Below, piece after piece: positions 11,651 through 20,730 of a DNA stretch of 64,000 nucleotides. The stretch is from assembly GCA_030427595.1 (NCBI GenBank), contig JAUIBX010000002.1, positions 1-64,000 on the forward strand, in the 5' to 3' direction. The DNA comes from Bacteriovoracia bacterium (GTDB taxonomy: Bacteria > Bdellovibrionota > Bacteriovoracia > Bacteriovoracales > Bacteriovoracaceae). Made by a program: the position numbers and the translations under genes. Below the pieces are notes generated by a model that worked only from the letters and a program-made list of their open reading frames with translations, was not told where the DNA came from and made no database searches. Positions within the stretch are counted from its first letter, which is position 1. The number at the start of each line of letters is the position of its first letter.

Positions 11651-11712
11651 GAGCCTTTGGGCTCACCATACATTATTAACCCATGCACGCATCCCTGAAG
11701 TCAGGGTGATGC
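11651..11712 (+). promoter_or_regulatory. Paired hairpins between rpsJ and rplC
   Basis: GAGCC (11651-11655) pairs with GGCTC (11660-11664). A second stem pairs GCAT+CCCTG (11689-11697) with CAGGG+ATGC (11702-11712) with a two-base bulge. The second stem ends four bases before the GGAGG SD of rplC. The gap is long for an r-protein operon and the stems are good, so an r-protein or translational control element is plausible. No protein binding can be shown from sequence. Confidence 0.4.
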
Positions 11713-11724
11713 TGTGGAGGATGA

Positions 11725-12429
11725 ATGACCGAAGAAACGAAGTCAGTCGAAGAGACTGCAGAAAACACTTCTAATGAAAATACAGCAGACGCTGTAGAAC
11801 TCTCATCTTTTTACGGTATTAAAGCTGGTATGACTCGTATTTTTGACGAAGCAGGTAACCATGTTCCTGTAACAGTCATTAAGCTCGAGCCAAACTACAT
11901 CACGCAAGTAAAAACAAGCGACAAAGATGGTTATGAAGCTTACCAAGTAGGTTACTACTCAAAGAGAGAGAAACTCGTTAATAAAGCTACTAAAGGGCGC
12001 TTGGCTAAGGCCGGCGTTAAACCAGCTCTTACCCGTTTTGCTGAAGTAAAGGCAGATACTGTAGAGGCTGGAGCTCTTGGTAAAGAAGTCTCTATTGATA
12101 GCTTTGCTCCTGCGACTATTGTTGACGTAACGGGCAAGTCTAAAGGTAAAGGTTTCCAAGGTGTAATTAAGCGTTACAACTTTGCTGGTGGACCTCAGTC
12201 TCACGGTTCTAAGTTCCATAGAACAACTGGTTCAATTGGTAACAGAGCTACTCCTGGTAAAGTTTGGAAAAATAAAAAAATGCCTGGTCACATGGGTTGT
12301 GAAACTAAGACAGTTCAAAACCTAGAAGTGGTTGAAGTCAATAAAGACAAGGGTTACATGCTAATTAGAGGTTCAGTTCCTGGAAGTAAGAACAGCTGGG
12401 TAAAGATTTCTAAAGCGGTAAAAAAGTAA
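11725..12429 (+). CDS. rplC: 50S ribosomal protein L3 with acidic N-terminal extension
   Basis: The product has 234 residues against about 205-215 for most L3 proteins. The conserved L3 fold begins near residue 30 at YGIKAGMTRIF. The preceding 28 residues are rich in Glu, Thr, Asn and Ser, unlike normal basic r-protein tails. The GGAGG SD lies four bases upstream of the ATG at 11725, supporting the long form. The peptidyl-transferase-facing loop NFAGGPQSHGSKFHR is present. L3 is one of the first proteins assembled into the 50S subunit. Confidence 0.97.
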   Translation: MTEETKSVEETAENTSNENTADAVELSSFYGIKAGMTRIFDEAGNHVPVTVIKLEPNYITQVKTSDKDGYEAYQVGYYSKREKLVNKATKGRLAKAGVKPALTRFAEVKADTVEAGALGKEVSIDSFAPATIVDVTGKSKGKGFQGVIKRYNFAGGPQSHGSKFHRTTGSIGNRATPGKVWKNKKMPGHMGCETKTVQNLEVVEVNKDKGYMLIRGSVPGSKNSWVKISKAVKK

Positions 12430-12451
12430 ATCAAGTTAAGAGGATATAGAG

Positions 12452-13069
12452 ATGACTGACATAACAGTTCTTAACTCCAAGTTCGAAGATGCAGGTAAGA
12501 TTTCTACAAATGTAGAACTTGCAGCTGAAAATATTAAAGAGCCTGTGGTTCACCAAGTCGTTAAAGCGACTCTTGCCGGTCGCAGACAAGGAACGCACTC
12601 TACTAAAACTAGAGCCTTTGTAAGCGGTGGTGGAGCAAAGCCATTCAAGCAAAAGGGTACAGGTCGCGCTCGTCAGGGTACAAACCGCTCTGGTCTTATG
12701 GTTGGTGGTGCTCGAGTTTTTGGTCCCCTTCCTAGAAAGTATGACCAAAAAGTTAATAAGAAGATGAACAAAGTTGCTCTTCAATCAATTATTGCTGACA
12801 AGCTTCAGGCAGGTAAACTTACTGTCGTTGAAAAGTTTGATTCAACTGGTAAGACAAAGGATATGTTCAAGACTCTTAGTGATAAAGGTCTTCTTCCCGC
12901 TCTTGTTGTTGCTCAGGATAAGAATGATCCAGCATTAAAAGCTGCTAGAAATATTAGAAATGCTGACTCACTTCCTGTAGAGCACTTCAGTATTTATGCT
13001 GCAGTAAAATTTGAAAACTTAATCATTGAAAAACAAGCTTTGGAAACATTGCTTAATAGATTGGTGTAA
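12452..13069 (+). CDS. rplD: 50S ribosomal protein L4
   Basis: L4 of 205 residues, usual length, with the SD AGAGGA upstream. The exit-tunnel loop, rich in basic residues and glycine, contains GGGAKPFKQKGTGRARQG. In enterobacteria L4 also represses its own operon; no matching leader can be proved here. Two bases separate it from rplW. Confidence 0.98.
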   Translation: MTDITVLNSKFEDAGKISTNVELAAENIKEPVVHQVVKATLAGRRQGTHSTKTRAFVSGGGAKPFKQKGTGRARQGTNRSGLMVGGARVFGPLPRKYDQKVNKKMNKVALQSIIADKLQAGKLTVVEKFDSTGKTKDMFKTLSDKGLLPALVVAQDKNDPALKAARNIRNADSLPVEHFSIYAAVKFENLIIEKQALETLLNRLV

Positions 13070-13071
13070 CT

Positions 13072-13362
13072 ATGGCCCAGTTAACAGATGTACTAAAGAA
13101 ACCACTTATTACTGAAAAAACATCAATTCTTGGTGAGCAAGCTAATAGATATGGTTTTATTGTTGACCTAAAGGCTAACAAGAACCAAATCAAAAGCGCT
13201 ATTGAGGCTCTTTATGATGTAAAGGTTCTCAACATCAAGACAAGTATTCTTCCAGGTAAACTCAAGAGAGCTGGAAGATTTGTAAAGAAGACCTCAAAGA
13301 CAAAGAAGGCTTATGTTCAATTAGCTGAAGGTCAAAAAATTGAGTTCTTTAAGGGTGTTTAA
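13072..13362 (+). CDS. rplW: 50S ribosomal protein L23
   Basis: L23 of 96 residues, located at the tunnel exit where trigger factor and SRP dock. The typical opening VLKKPLITEKT and the basic loop PGKLKRAGRFVKKTSKTKKA are present. It starts two bases after rplD ends, so translation is probably coupled. Confidence 0.98.
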   Translation: MAQLTDVLKKPLITEKTSILGEQANRYGFIVDLKANKNQIKSAIEALYDVKVLNIKTSILPGKLKRAGRFVKKTSKTKKAYVQLAEGQKIEFFKGV

Positions 13363-13390
13363 TTAGGACTTGAGATAAGGAAATAATAAA

Positions 13391-14215
13391 ATGGGTATTC
13401 AAAAATTTAAGCCAGTAACTCCCTCTCAAAGAGAAAAAGCTGTTGTTAACAGTGCGGACCTTACTAAAAAAGCTAAAGTCCTAAAGTCGGCAATTGCTCC
13501 TCTTAAATCTAAGGCTGGACGCAACAATGCTGGTCGTATTACGACTCGTCATAAAGGCGGCGGTGTTAAGAGAAGATATAGAGTTATTGATTTCAAAAGA
13601 AACAAACTAAATATTCCTGCGACTGTTAAAGCAATTTCTTACGATCCAAATAGAACTTGTAACATTGCTTTGCTTGCTTACGCTGATGGTTTTAAAGCTT
13701 ATATTCTAGCTCCTCAAGGACTACAAGTTGGTGACAAAGTAATCAGCTCTGCAGATGCGGATATCAAAGTTGGAAACTCAAAGATGCTTAAGGATATTCC
13801 TGTAGGTACTTTGGTTCACAATGTTGAGCTTAACCCAGGTGCTGGTGGTCAGATGGCCCGTTCGGCTGGTGCTTATGTTCAACTTATGGCGAAAGAAGGA
13901 AATGAAGTTCTATTAAGAATGCCTTCAGGTGAACTAAGAAGAGTTAAGGAAAATTGTCGTGCAACAATTGGACAAGTTGGTAACCTCGAACATGAGAAGA
14001 GAAATCTTGGTAAAGCTGGTGCCACTCGTAAACTAGGTATTAGACCAAGTGTTCGTGGTGTTGCTATGAACCCAATCGATCACCCACACGGTGGTGGTGA
14101 AGGTAGAACTTCTGGTGGACGCCATCCTGTTTCACCATGGGGTATGCCTACTAAGGGTTATAAAACAAGAAAGAATAAGAGAACTAACCGCTACATCGTA
14201 AAGCGTAGAAAGTAA
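13391..14215 (+). CDS. rplB: 50S ribosomal protein L2
   Basis: L2 of 274 residues, full length. The C-terminal signature [20 protein letters not shown] carries the conserved histidine near the peptidyl-transferase centre. The RNA-binding region [22 protein letters not shown] is at the N-terminal side. The SD AAGGAAA lies upstream. Confidence 0.99.
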   Translation: MGIQKFKPVTPSQREKAVVNSADLTKKAKVLKSAIAPLKSKAGRNNAGRITTRHKGGGVKRRYRVIDFKRNKLNIPATVKAISYDPNRTCNIALLAYADGFKAYILAPQGLQVGDKVISSADADIKVGNSKMLKDIPVGTLVHNVELNPGAGGQMARSAGAYVQLMAKEGNEVLLRMPSGELRRVKENCRATIGQVGNLEHEKRNLGKAGATRKLGIRPSVRGVAMNPIDHPHGGGEGRTSGGRHPVSPWGMPTKGYKTRKNKRTNRYIVKRRK

Positions 14216-14231
14216 TTAGGGAGAATAAGGT

Positions 14232-14507
14232 ATGGCCCGTTCATTAAAAAAAGGACCATTTGTTGATACATCGCTCATGAACAAAGTTCTTGCAGCACAA
14301 GATGAAGGCAAGTCCAATAAAGTTATTAAGACTTGGTCACGTAGATCGACAATTGTTCCAGAGTTTATTGGTCTTACTTTTGCTGTACATAACGGGAAGA
14401 AGTTTATTCCTGTTTACGTAACAGACAATATGATTGGTCACAAACTTGGTGAATTTGCTTTGACTCGTACTTTTTACGGTCACGGCGCAGACAAGAAGAA
14501 AAAATAG
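14232..14507 (+). CDS. rpsS: 30S ribosomal protein S19
   Basis: S19 of 91 residues, opening [12 protein letters not shown] as in nearly all homologues and containing [23 protein letters not shown]. It binds the 30S head next to S13. It sits 16 bases after rplB. Confidence 0.99.
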   Translation: MARSLKKGPFVDTSLMNKVLAAQDEGKSNKVIKTWSRRSTIVPEFIGLTFAVHNGKKFIPVYVTDNMIGHKLGEFALTRTFYGHGADKKKK

Positions 14508-14537
14508 TAGAAGTTGATTTAATAGGAGAGGGTCATC

Positions 14538-14873
14538 ATGGCCATTGTAGTTAAAAATAGCAGAGTTGGTATTGCCCCAAGAAAAGTAAGACAAGTTTGC
14601 GATCTTATCAGAGACAAAAAAGCCTCTGAAGCTCTTAAGATCCTACGCTTTTCTGAGAAAAAAGAGATCGCGATTATGCTTACAAAGCTAATCAATAGCG
14701 GTCTTGCTATTGCAGCTGATTCTGAAAAGTATGACATCGATAATCTTGTTATCAGTACTGTTTTCGCTAACGAAGGTCCTACACTTAAAAGGATCCAACC
14801 TCGTGCCCAGGGTCGTGCTTTTAGAGTACGTAAGAGAACTAGTCACGTAACAGTTGAAATGAAGGAAGCTTAA
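14538..14873 (+). CDS. rplV: 50S ribosomal protein L22
   Basis: L22 of 111 residues, a tunnel-lining protein. The pattern APRKVRQVCDLIRDKKASEAL and the beta-hairpin tip region RIQPRAQGRAFRVRKRTSHV are intact, with no sign of the deletions seen in macrolide-resistant strains. The AGGAGAGG SD precedes it. It ends two bases before rpsC. Confidence 0.98.
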   Translation: MAIVVKNSRVGIAPRKVRQVCDLIRDKKASEALKILRFSEKKEIAIMLTKLINSGLAIAADSEKYDIDNLVISTVFANEGPTLKRIQPRAQGRAFRVRKRTSHVTVEMKEA

Positions 14874-14875
14874 GA

Positions 14876-15505
14876 ATGGGACAGAAAGTACATCCATACG
14901 GATTTAGATTAGGTTATATCAAAGGTTGGAACTCTAATTGGTACGCTGATAAGACAACGTACGCCAAGACTCTTCAAGAAGACCTTGCGATTAGAAAGTA
15001 TATCGAAAAGAACATGAAGAATGCTTCTGTTGCCAGCGTTGATATTGCAAGAACTTCTGACCAGGTAAAAGTAACTGTTTACACAGCAAAGCCTGGTGTA
15101 GCGATTGGAAAGAAAGGTGCAGGGATCGAGAAAATTCGTAATGACCTTAAGAAGCTTACAACTGGAACTCTTATCTTCAACATTGCTGAAGTAAAGAGAC
15201 CAGATGCTGATGCAAAACTTATCGCTGAAAACATTGCTTCTCAGCTAGAAAAGCGTGTTGCTTTCAGAAGAGCGATGAAAAAAGTTATCCAATCAGCTTT
15301 TAGAGCTGGTGTTAAAGGTATCCGCGTGAGAACGGCTGGACGTCTAGGTGGTGCTGAGATGGCACGTGCTGAAGGTTACTCTGAGAGAAAAGTTCCTCTT
15401 CACACACTTAGAGCAGACATCGATTACAACACAGCGGAAGCTCAAACGACCTATGGGATTATTGGGGTAAAAGTTTGGGTATATAAAGGTGAGATTTACA
15501 AGTAA
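14876..15505 (+). CDS. rpsC: 30S ribosomal protein S3
   Basis: S3 of 209 residues. The opening MGQKVHPYGFRLGYIKGW, the KH-domain GxxG loop (AIGKKGAGIEKIR, about residues 76-88) and the C-terminal RTAGRLGGAEMARAEGYSEGRVP-type region all match the family. It lines the mRNA entry channel and contributes to helicase activity. It is coupled to rplV by a two-base gap. Confidence 0.99.
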   Translation: MGQKVHPYGFRLGYIKGWNSNWYADKTTYAKTLQEDLAIRKYIEKNMKNASVASVDIARTSDQVKVTVYTAKPGVAIGKKGAGIEKIRNDLKKLTTGTLIFNIAEVKRPDADAKLIAENIASQLEKRVAFRRAMKKVIQSAFRAGVKGIRVRTAGRLGGAEMARAEGYSERKVPLHTLRADIDYNTAEAQTTYGIIGVKVWVYKGEIYK

Positions 15506-15548
15506 GTAGGTCTAAACAAAGTGAATTTAGATTAAGTTGAGGTAGAAA

Positions 15549-15974
15549 ATGCTTAGTCCCAAAAAAGTAAAATGGCGTAAACAGCAAAAAGGTCGCATGA
15601 AGGGTAAAGCCTATCGTGGAAATACTATAACCTTCGGTGATTTTGCTATACAGGCAACGTCTTGTGGGTATATAACGAACCGCCAAATTGAAGCAGCTCG
15701 TATCGCCATGACCCGTAAGATTAAAAGGGGTGGTAATGTCTGGATTAAAATCTTCCCAGACAAGGTCCTTACTCGTAAGCCCGCGGAAGTTCGTATGGGT
15801 AAAGGTAAAGGATCACCCGATAGTTGGGTTGCTGTAATTAAGCCTGGCCGTGTTCTTTTTGAGATTAGTCACTTTGACCACGACCTAGCTCAAAGAGCTT
15901 TAAAACTTGCTTGTTACAAGCTACCTGTAAAAACAAAAATTATTAGTAAAGCAACTGCTGAGACTGCGAACTAA
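15549..15974 (+). CDS. rplP: 50S ribosomal protein L16
   Basis: L16 of 141 residues. It starts [21 protein letters not shown] and contains the loop [26 protein letters not shown] near the A-site tRNA. The SD TGAGGTAG lies upstream. Confidence 0.99.
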   Translation: MLSPKKVKWRKQQKGRMKGKAYRGNTITFGDFAIQATSCGYITNRQIEAARIAMTRKIKRGGNVWIKIFPDKVLTRKPAEVRMGKGKGSPDSWVAVIKPGRVLFEISHFDHDLAQRALKLACYKLPVKTKIISKATAETAN

Positions 15975-15991
15975 GTAATTGCGAGGACGTT

Positions 15992-16189
15992 ATGGCAGAA
16001 GTAATGAAATATGCTGAAATTAAAGATCTAGATGCTGCGGCGATTAATACTAAAGTGTCTGAGATGAGAAAAGAAATATTCACAATGAGAATGGAGAAAG
16101 CTACTTCAGGTCTTGAAAAACCACATAAGCTTAAAGTTCTTAAAAAGAATATTGCCCGACTTTTAACTGCGAAAGCGAATAATAAATAA
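15992..16189 (+). CDS. rpmC: 50S ribosomal protein L29
   Basis: L29 of 65 residues, mostly helical, with the family core LRKEIFTMRMEKATSGLEKP-like segment and LKKNIARLLT near the end. L29 binds beside L23 at the tunnel exit. The GAGGA SD precedes the ATG. It lies between rplP and rpsQ as in almost all bacteria. Confidence 0.97.
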   Translation: MAEVMKYAEIKDLDAAAINTKVSEMRKEIFTMRMEKATSGLEKPHKLKVLKKNIARLLTAKANNK

Positions 16190-16198
16190 GGTATCGAG

Positions 16199-16447
16199 AT
16201 GACTGTTGAAACGAAGTTTAAAAGAAAGTTATACGGCGTTGTTACTTCTGATACTAACGATAAAACCATTGTGGTTAACGTTGTTAGAAGATTTAAGCAC
16301 AGAACTTATAACAAGTTCGTGTCTCAATCTAAAAAATACCACGCTCATGACACCGATAATAAAGCGAAGGTGGGTGATAAGGTAACGATTATTGAATCAA
16401 GACCTTACTCAAAGAAAAAGAAGTGGGAACTTCTTAGTATTAACTAA
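16199..16447 (+). CDS. rpsQ: 30S ribosomal protein S17
   Basis: S17 of 82 residues, an OB-fold 16S rRNA-binding protein. Typical segments are [31 protein letters not shown] and [17 protein letters not shown]. It is nine bases after rpmC. Confidence 0.98.
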   Translation: MTVETKFKRKLYGVVTSDTNDKTIVVNVVRRFKHRTYNKFVSQSKKYHAHDTDNKAKVGDKVTIIESRPYSKKKKWELLSIN

Positions 16448-16477
16448 AAAGAAAATAATTGGTTCGGAGATATAGCC

Positions 16478-16846
16478 ATGATCCAAATGCAAACAACGCT
16501 CGACGTAGCAGATAATTCAGGTGCCAAAGTTGTTAAATGTGTAAAAGTTTTGGGTGGCTCCAAAAGAATGAGCGCTGGCTTGGGTGACATTGTAGTTGTT
16601 GCAGTTCAACAAGCTCTACCTGGTGGAAAAATTAAAAAAGGTGACGTTAAGAAAGCTGTCATTGTTAGAACATCTTACCCAATTAGAAGAGAAGATGGTT
16701 CATATATCCGCTTTGATAAGAATAGTGCAGTTATCTTGAACCCAAATAACGAGCCTGTAGGTACTCGTATTTTTGGCCCTGTTGCAAGAGAGCTCAGAGC
16801 GAAAAACTTTACAAAAATTTGTTCACTAGCCCCTGAGGTACTTTAA
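16478..16846 (+). CDS. rplN: 50S ribosomal protein L14
   Basis: L14 of 122 residues. It starts [17 protein letters not shown], with the usual [12 protein letters not shown] and [16 protein letters not shown] segments. The SD TCGGAGAT precedes the ATG. L14 forms an inter-subunit bridge and is the target of the silencing factor RsfS in other bacteria. Confidence 0.99.
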   Translation: MIQMQTTLDVADNSGAKVVKCVKVLGGSKRMSAGLGDIVVVAVQQALPGGKIKKGDVKKAVIVRTSYPIRREDGSYIRFDKNSAVILNPNNEPVGTRIFGPVARELRAKNFTKICSLAPEVL

Positions 16847-16864
16847 TCTTTAAAAGGTTTAATT

Positions 16865-17176
16865 ATGCAAAAGCTAAAAGTTAATGATGAAGTTGTTGTG
16901 ATTGCAGGTAAAGATAAAGGTAAGTCCGGCACGCTTCAAAAGATCAATTTTAAGAAAAACGAAGTTATTGTTTCTGGGGTCAACCTAGTAAAGAAAGCTT
17001 TACGTCCTTCACAAGAAAACCCTCAGGGTGGTTTTGCTGAAGTTGAAAGACCTCTTCATATCTCAAATGTAGCTGTAGTAAGCCCAAAAACTAAAAAGGG
17101 AACTAGAGTAAGAATTGAAGAGAAAGACGGTAAGAAAGTTAGAGTAGCTGTAGCGTGTGGTAGCGTACTCAGCTAA
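16865..17176 (+). CDS. rplX: 50S ribosomal protein L24
   Basis: L24 of 103 residues, an early assembly initiator of the 50S subunit. A KOW motif ([18 protein letters not shown]) opens the protein, followed by [21 protein letters not shown]. It lies 18 bases after rplN. Confidence 0.98.
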   Translation: MQKLKVNDEVVVIAGKDKGKSGTLQKINFKKNEVIVSGVNLVKKALRPSQENPQGGFAEVERPLHISNVAVVSPKTKKGTRVRIEEKDGKKVRVAVACGSVLS

Positions 17177-17190
17177 AGGAAGAGACTAAT

Positions 17191-17730
17191 ATGAGTAGAT
17201 TAAAGAAAATTTACGATAGCGAAATTAAAAAATCGATGCAGGATAAGTTTGGCTACAATAACCCAAACCAAATTCCTAAAATCGAAAAAGTTATCGTTAA
17301 CTGTGTAACTAAAGACTGTGTAACGAACTCAAAAGTAGTTGAAAGCATCAAAAATGACTTAGCTGCGATTACTGGTCAAAGACCTGTAACAGCTAAAGCA
17401 AAGAAATCTATTGCTTCTTTTAAGGTAAGAGAAGGAATGGCGCTAGGTGCTTCTGTAACGTTACGTGGTGAGAAAATGTACGAATTTCTTGATCGTCTTA
17501 TCTCAATTTCTCTTCCTCGTGTACGTGACTTTAGAGGTGTTTCGCCAAAAGCTTTTGATGGAAAAGGTAACTACACTCTAGGTCTTAAAGAGCAGATTAT
17601 TTTTCCTGAAATTAACTATGACAAAATTGATAAGGTTAGAGGCCTTGGGATCTCAATCGTCACAACTGCAAAGAATAACGAAGAAGGTCGTGAGCTTTTA
17701 ACTCAATTTGGAATGCCCTTTAGAAAATAA
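17191..17730 (+). CDS. rplE: 50S ribosomal protein L5
   Basis: L5 of 179 residues, a 5S rRNA-binding protein. Landmarks are the [23 protein letters not shown] region and the segment [22 protein letters not shown]. The SD AAAGGAAGAG lies upstream. Confidence 0.99.
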   Translation: MSRLKKIYDSEIKKSMQDKFGYNNPNQIPKIEKVIVNCVTKDCVTNSKVVESIKNDLAAITGQRPVTAKAKKSIASFKVREGMALGASVTLRGEKMYEFLDRLISISLPRVRDFRGVSPKAFDGKGNYTLGLKEQIIFPEINYDKIDKVRGLGISIVTTAKNNEEGRELLTQFGMPFRK

Positions 17731-17744
17731 TAAGGTGATATAAA

Positions 17745-18050
17745 ATGGCAAGATTAGCTACAGTAGTAAAAAACGAAAAAAGAAAAAAGCAATCTCAAAA
17801 GCAGCTTGCTTTAAGAAAAGAACTTAGAAAGAAAGTTCGTAACGAAAACCTTTCTGAAGAAGAAAGATTTGAAGCTCAACTTAAGCTTCAGTCTCTTCCA
17901 AGAAATGCCTGTGAAAACAGAGTCCGTAATCGTTGTGAGCTTACAGGTCGTTCTCGTGGTTATTACAGAGCTTTTGGCCTTTCAAGAATTCAATTTAGGG
18001 AACTTGCACTCCGTGGCATGATTCCTGGTGTAACCAAGTCAAGCTGGTAA
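17745..18050 (+). CDS. rpsN: 30S ribosomal protein S14 (zinc-independent long form)
   Basis: S14 of 101 residues, the longer E. coli-type form. It has no paired CxxC zinc ribbon; the central segment reads [27 protein letters not shown]. It completes the 30S head. It is 14 bases downstream of rplE. Confidence 0.98.
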   Translation: MARLATVVKNEKRKKQSQKQLALRKELRKKVRNENLSEEERFEAQLKLQSLPRNACENRVRNRCELTGRSRGYYRAFGLSRIQFRELALRGMIPGVTKSSW

Positions 18051-18067
18051 GGACGGAGATTATAGTT

Positions 18068-18451
18068 ATGATGACGGATCCTATTGCAGATATGTTAACA
18101 AGAATGAGAAATGCCCTTCAGGCGGGACAAGACAGAGTCGAGTTCCCTGCCAGTAAGCTTAAGGCAAACGTTTGTAAGGTCCTAAAGGACGAAGGTTACA
18201 TCCGTTCATTTAAGATTATTGCTAAGAGCAAATCAGATATTAGAATTAAAGTACTTTTTAAAGATAATGCTATTGTAGGTCTTAAAAGATACTCTAAGCC
18301 TGGCTTGAGACAGTATCGCGGTTACAGAGAAATGCCTAAGGTTTTAAGTGGTCTTGGAATCTCTGTTATCTCTACTTCTCAAGGTGTGATGAGCACTAAA
18401 GAAGCTAAGGCTAAAAAAGTCGGTGGAGAAGTACTCTGTAGCGTATGGTAA
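18068..18451 (+). CDS. rpsH: 30S ribosomal protein S8
   Basis: S8 of 127 residues with MTDPIADMLTRMRNA at the N-terminus and TSQGVMSTKEAKAKKVGGEVLCSVW at the end in the family pattern. Two adjacent ATGs exist; the first (18068) is nine bases from GGAG and is preferred. In E. coli S8 autoregulates the spc operon; no matching site was identified here. Confidence 0.98.
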   Translation: MMTDPIADMLTRMRNALQAGQDRVEFPASKLKANVCKVLKDEGYIRSFKIIAKSKSDIRIKVLFKDNAIVGLKRYSKPGLRQYRGYREMPKVLSGLGISVISTSQGVMSTKEAKAKKVGGEVLCSVW

Positions 18452-18479
18452 TCGCTAAAAATTAAAGAGGATTAATAAA

Positions 18480-19019
18480 ATGTCACGTATTGGAAAATTG
18501 CCTGTTGGTCTACCTGATAAAGTTGAAGTTAAAGTGAATGGTGCGCACGTGAGTGTAAAAGGTCCTAATGGCCAGCTCGAGTACACTTTTAACGACAACG
18601 TTAAAATTGAACTTAAGGAAAAAGAAGTTCTTGTAACTCCAATTGATGAGTCTAAAAAAGCTCGTTCAATGTGGGGAACTGCTAGAACCTTGATCAATAA
18701 TATGGTGACTGGTGTTACAACTGGTTTCACTAAGTCTCTTGAGTACAATGGTGTTGGTTACAAAGCCGCCGTATCAGGAAATAAACTTACTCTTAACCTT
18801 GGCTACTCTCACCCAATTGAGTACACCTTGCCCGAGGGAGTAAGTGCCAAAGTAAACAAAAATATCATTGATATTTCAGGCGCCAACAAAGAACTCGTTG
18901 GGTTCGTGGCAGCTAAGGTTCGTTCATTCAGACCACCAGAGCCATATAAAGGTAAAGGTGTTAAGTACGCTGATGAGCATATTATTAGAAAAGCTGGTAA
19001 GACCGGTGGTAAGAAGTAA
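18480..19019 (+). CDS. rplF: 50S ribosomal protein L6
   Basis: L6 of 179 residues, located near the sarcin-ricin loop. Typical segments are MSRIGKLPVGLP, VSVKGPNGQLEY and the C-terminal RSFRPPEPYKGKGVKYADE. The SD AGAGGA precedes the ATG. Confidence 0.99.
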   Translation: MSRIGKLPVGLPDKVEVKVNGAHVSVKGPNGQLEYTFNDNVKIELKEKEVLVTPIDESKKARSMWGTARTLINNMVTGVTTGFTKSLEYNGVGYKAAVSGNKLTLNLGYSHPIEYTLPEGVSAKVNKNIIDISGANKELVGFVAAKVRSFRPPEPYKGKGVKYADEHIIRKAGKTGGKK

Positions 19020-19045
19020 GCTAAAGCGACAAGTAGGATAAGAAG

Positions 19046-19420
19046 ATGAGAAAGCCAAACGGAAAACTTAAAAGCGAATCACAAAGAAAGCGTCTTAGAA
19101 GAAAGCTTGCAACTAGAAAGATCGTAAATGGTAGCGCTGATCGCCCACGTGTTTGCGTGACTAAGTCTAGTAAGAACCTTTTTGTTCAGGTTGTTAACGA
19201 CGAAGAAAGCAAAACGATCTTCTCTGTTCAAACCTTTGGAAAGAATGGTGTTGAGGCTAAAGCTAATAAAGATGGCGCTAAGCTTGTTGGTGCAAAAATT
19301 GCTGAAGGTCTTAAAGGTAAAAATATTGAAAAAGCAGTATTTGATCGCTCTGGTTACAAGTACCACGGTGTGATTGCAGCTCTTGCTGATTCAATTAGAG
19401 AAAATGGAATTCAAGTTTAA
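19046..19420 (+). CDS. rplR: 50S ribosomal protein L18
   Basis: L18 of 124 residues, a 5S rRNA-binding protein. A basic N-terminal third (RKRLRRKLATRKIVNGSADRPR-type) is followed by VTKSSKNLFVQVVND and a C-terminal KYHGVIAALADSIRENGIQV. It is 26 bases after rplF with the SD AGGAT. Confidence 0.98.
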   Translation: MRKPNGKLKSESQRKRLRRKLATRKIVNGSADRPRVCVTKSSKNLFVQVVNDEESKTIFSVQTFGKNGVEAKANKDGAKLVGAKIAEGLKGKNIEKAVFDRSGYKYHGVIAALADSIRENGIQV

Positions 19421-19435
19421 TCCTTGAGGAAAAAT

Positions 19436-20038
19436 ATGAGCGAAGAAAATAAAACAGAAGAAAAAACTGAAGTTGAAGCTACTGCTGGTGAGAAAAAAGC
19501 TGAATCTAAGGGCCGCAAAAGAGGTCCAGCTCCACGTAAGAACAAAGCACCTCAAACACCTCCTGAATTTGAGGAAAGAGTTGTTGCTGTAAATCGTGTT
19601 GCTAAGGTTGTTAAGGGTGGTCGTAGATTTTCCTTTTCTGCTCTTATGATCGTAGGCGATAAGAAAGGTCGCGTTGGTTTTGGTCTTGGTAAAGCTAAGG
19701 AAGTTCCCGAAGCTATCAGAAAGGCTACTCAATCTGCTCAGAAGAATCTAATTCACGTTCCTCTTGATGGCGGAACGATTCCTCATGAAATTCTTGGTGA
19801 ATTTGATGCAGGTAAGATTCTCTTTAAGCCTGCTGCGCAAGGTACTGGTGTTAAAGCTGCCGGTGCATGTCGTGCTATTTTAGAACTTGCTGGTGTTCGT
19901 GACGTTCTTACGAAGTCACTTAGAGGAACAAACCCTCATAACGTTGTTAAAGCAACTTTTAAGGCTCTATCTGACTTAAGATCAGCTGAAGAAATTGCAA
20001 AGCTTAGAGGCAAAGAAGTAAAAGGTCTTAGACTTTAA
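19436..20038 (+). CDS. rpsE: 30S ribosomal protein S5 with charged N-terminal extension
   Basis: The product has 200 residues, about 35 more than E. coli S5. The ATG at 19436 is chosen because an upstream in-frame TTG (19424) is part of the SD TTGAGGAA. The dsRBD-like S5 N-domain starts near residue 45 ([20 protein letters not shown]). The S5 C-domain with [21 protein letters not shown] follows. The first 45 residues are rich in Glu and Lys and then Arg/Pro, with no counterpart in E. coli. S5 helps form the mRNA entry site and decoding fidelity. Confidence 0.97.
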   Translation: MSEENKTEEKTEVEATAGEKKAESKGRKRGPAPRKNKAPQTPPEFEERVVAVNRVAKVVKGGRRFSFSALMIVGDKKGRVGFGLGKAKEVPEAIRKATQSAQKNLIHVPLDGGTIPHEILGEFDAGKILFKPAAQGTGVKAAGACRAILELAGVRDVLTKSLRGTNPHNVVKATFKALSDLRSAEEIAKLRGKEVKGLRL

Positions 20039-20051
20039 TTAGGAAAGAATC

Positions 20052-20234
20052 ATGACTAGTAAAACTATTACAGTAACGTTGAAAAAAAGTGTGATTAGCT
20101 GTACTGACAAGCAAAAGGCATGTGTTAAAGGTCTTGGACTCAGAAAAACGGGTTCATCAAAGACTCTTGAAAACACTCCTGCTGTTCGTGGCATGATCAA
20201 AAAGGTAATCCACCTACTAGAAATTGAAGAATAA
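20052..20234 (+). CDS. rpmD: 50S ribosomal protein L30
   Basis: L30 of 60 residues. It has the pattern KTITVTLKKSVISC, GLGLRKTGSSKTLENTPAVRG and a closing MIKKVIHLLEIEE. It follows rpsE by 13 bases with the SD AGGAAAG. Confidence 0.97.
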   Translation: MTSKTITVTLKKSVISCTDKQKACVKGLGLRKTGSSKTLENTPAVRGMIKKVIHLLEIEE

Positions 20235-20251
20235 GAGTTCGAGAGGATATT

Positions 20252-20704
20252 ATGCTTACGTTAAATAATCTAAAAAGCCCAAAAGGCGCCCACAGAAACA
20301 TCAAGAGAATTGGCCGTGGTCAAGGATCTGGTCAAGGTACTCAAGCCGGTAAAGGTCACAAGGGGCAAAAAGCTCGTGCAGGTGGCGGTGTAAGAACTGG
20401 TTTTGAGGGTGGTGCTATGCCTCTCTATATGAGACTTCCGAAGAAAGGTTTTTCTAACGCGCCTTTCCGTAAAGATTACGCTGAAGTTTCTCTTGGTCAA
20501 ATTGATAAGAAATTTGATTCGGGAGAGGTTACTAAAGCTGCTTTGATTGAAGCCGGCCTTATCAAAGGTGCCAATAAGCAACTTCCAGTTAAAATTTTAG
20601 GTAACGGAGAGCTTACAAAGAAGCTTACTTTTGTTAGCATTAGCAAGTTTTCAAAATCTGCACGCGAAGCTGTTGAAAAGCTTGGTGGTGAGATCAAGGA
20701 ATAA
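20252..20704 (+). CDS. rplO: 50S ribosomal protein L15
   Basis: L15 of 150 residues, a late 50S assembly protein. It has the glycine/lysine-rich N-terminal tail GRGQGSGQGTQAGKGHKGQK followed by a globular C-terminal domain with PVKILGNGELTKKLTF. The SD GAGAGGA lies upstream. Confidence 0.98.
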   Translation: MLTLNNLKSPKGAHRNIKRIGRGQGSGQGTQAGKGHKGQKARAGGGVRTGFEGGAMPLYMRLPKKGFSNAPFRKDYAEVSLGQIDKKFDSGEVTKAALIEAGLIKGANKQLPVKILGNGELTKKLTFVSISKFSKSAREAVEKLGGEIKE

Positions 20705-20730
20705 TCTCTGCTACAAAAGGAAGTCTTATA

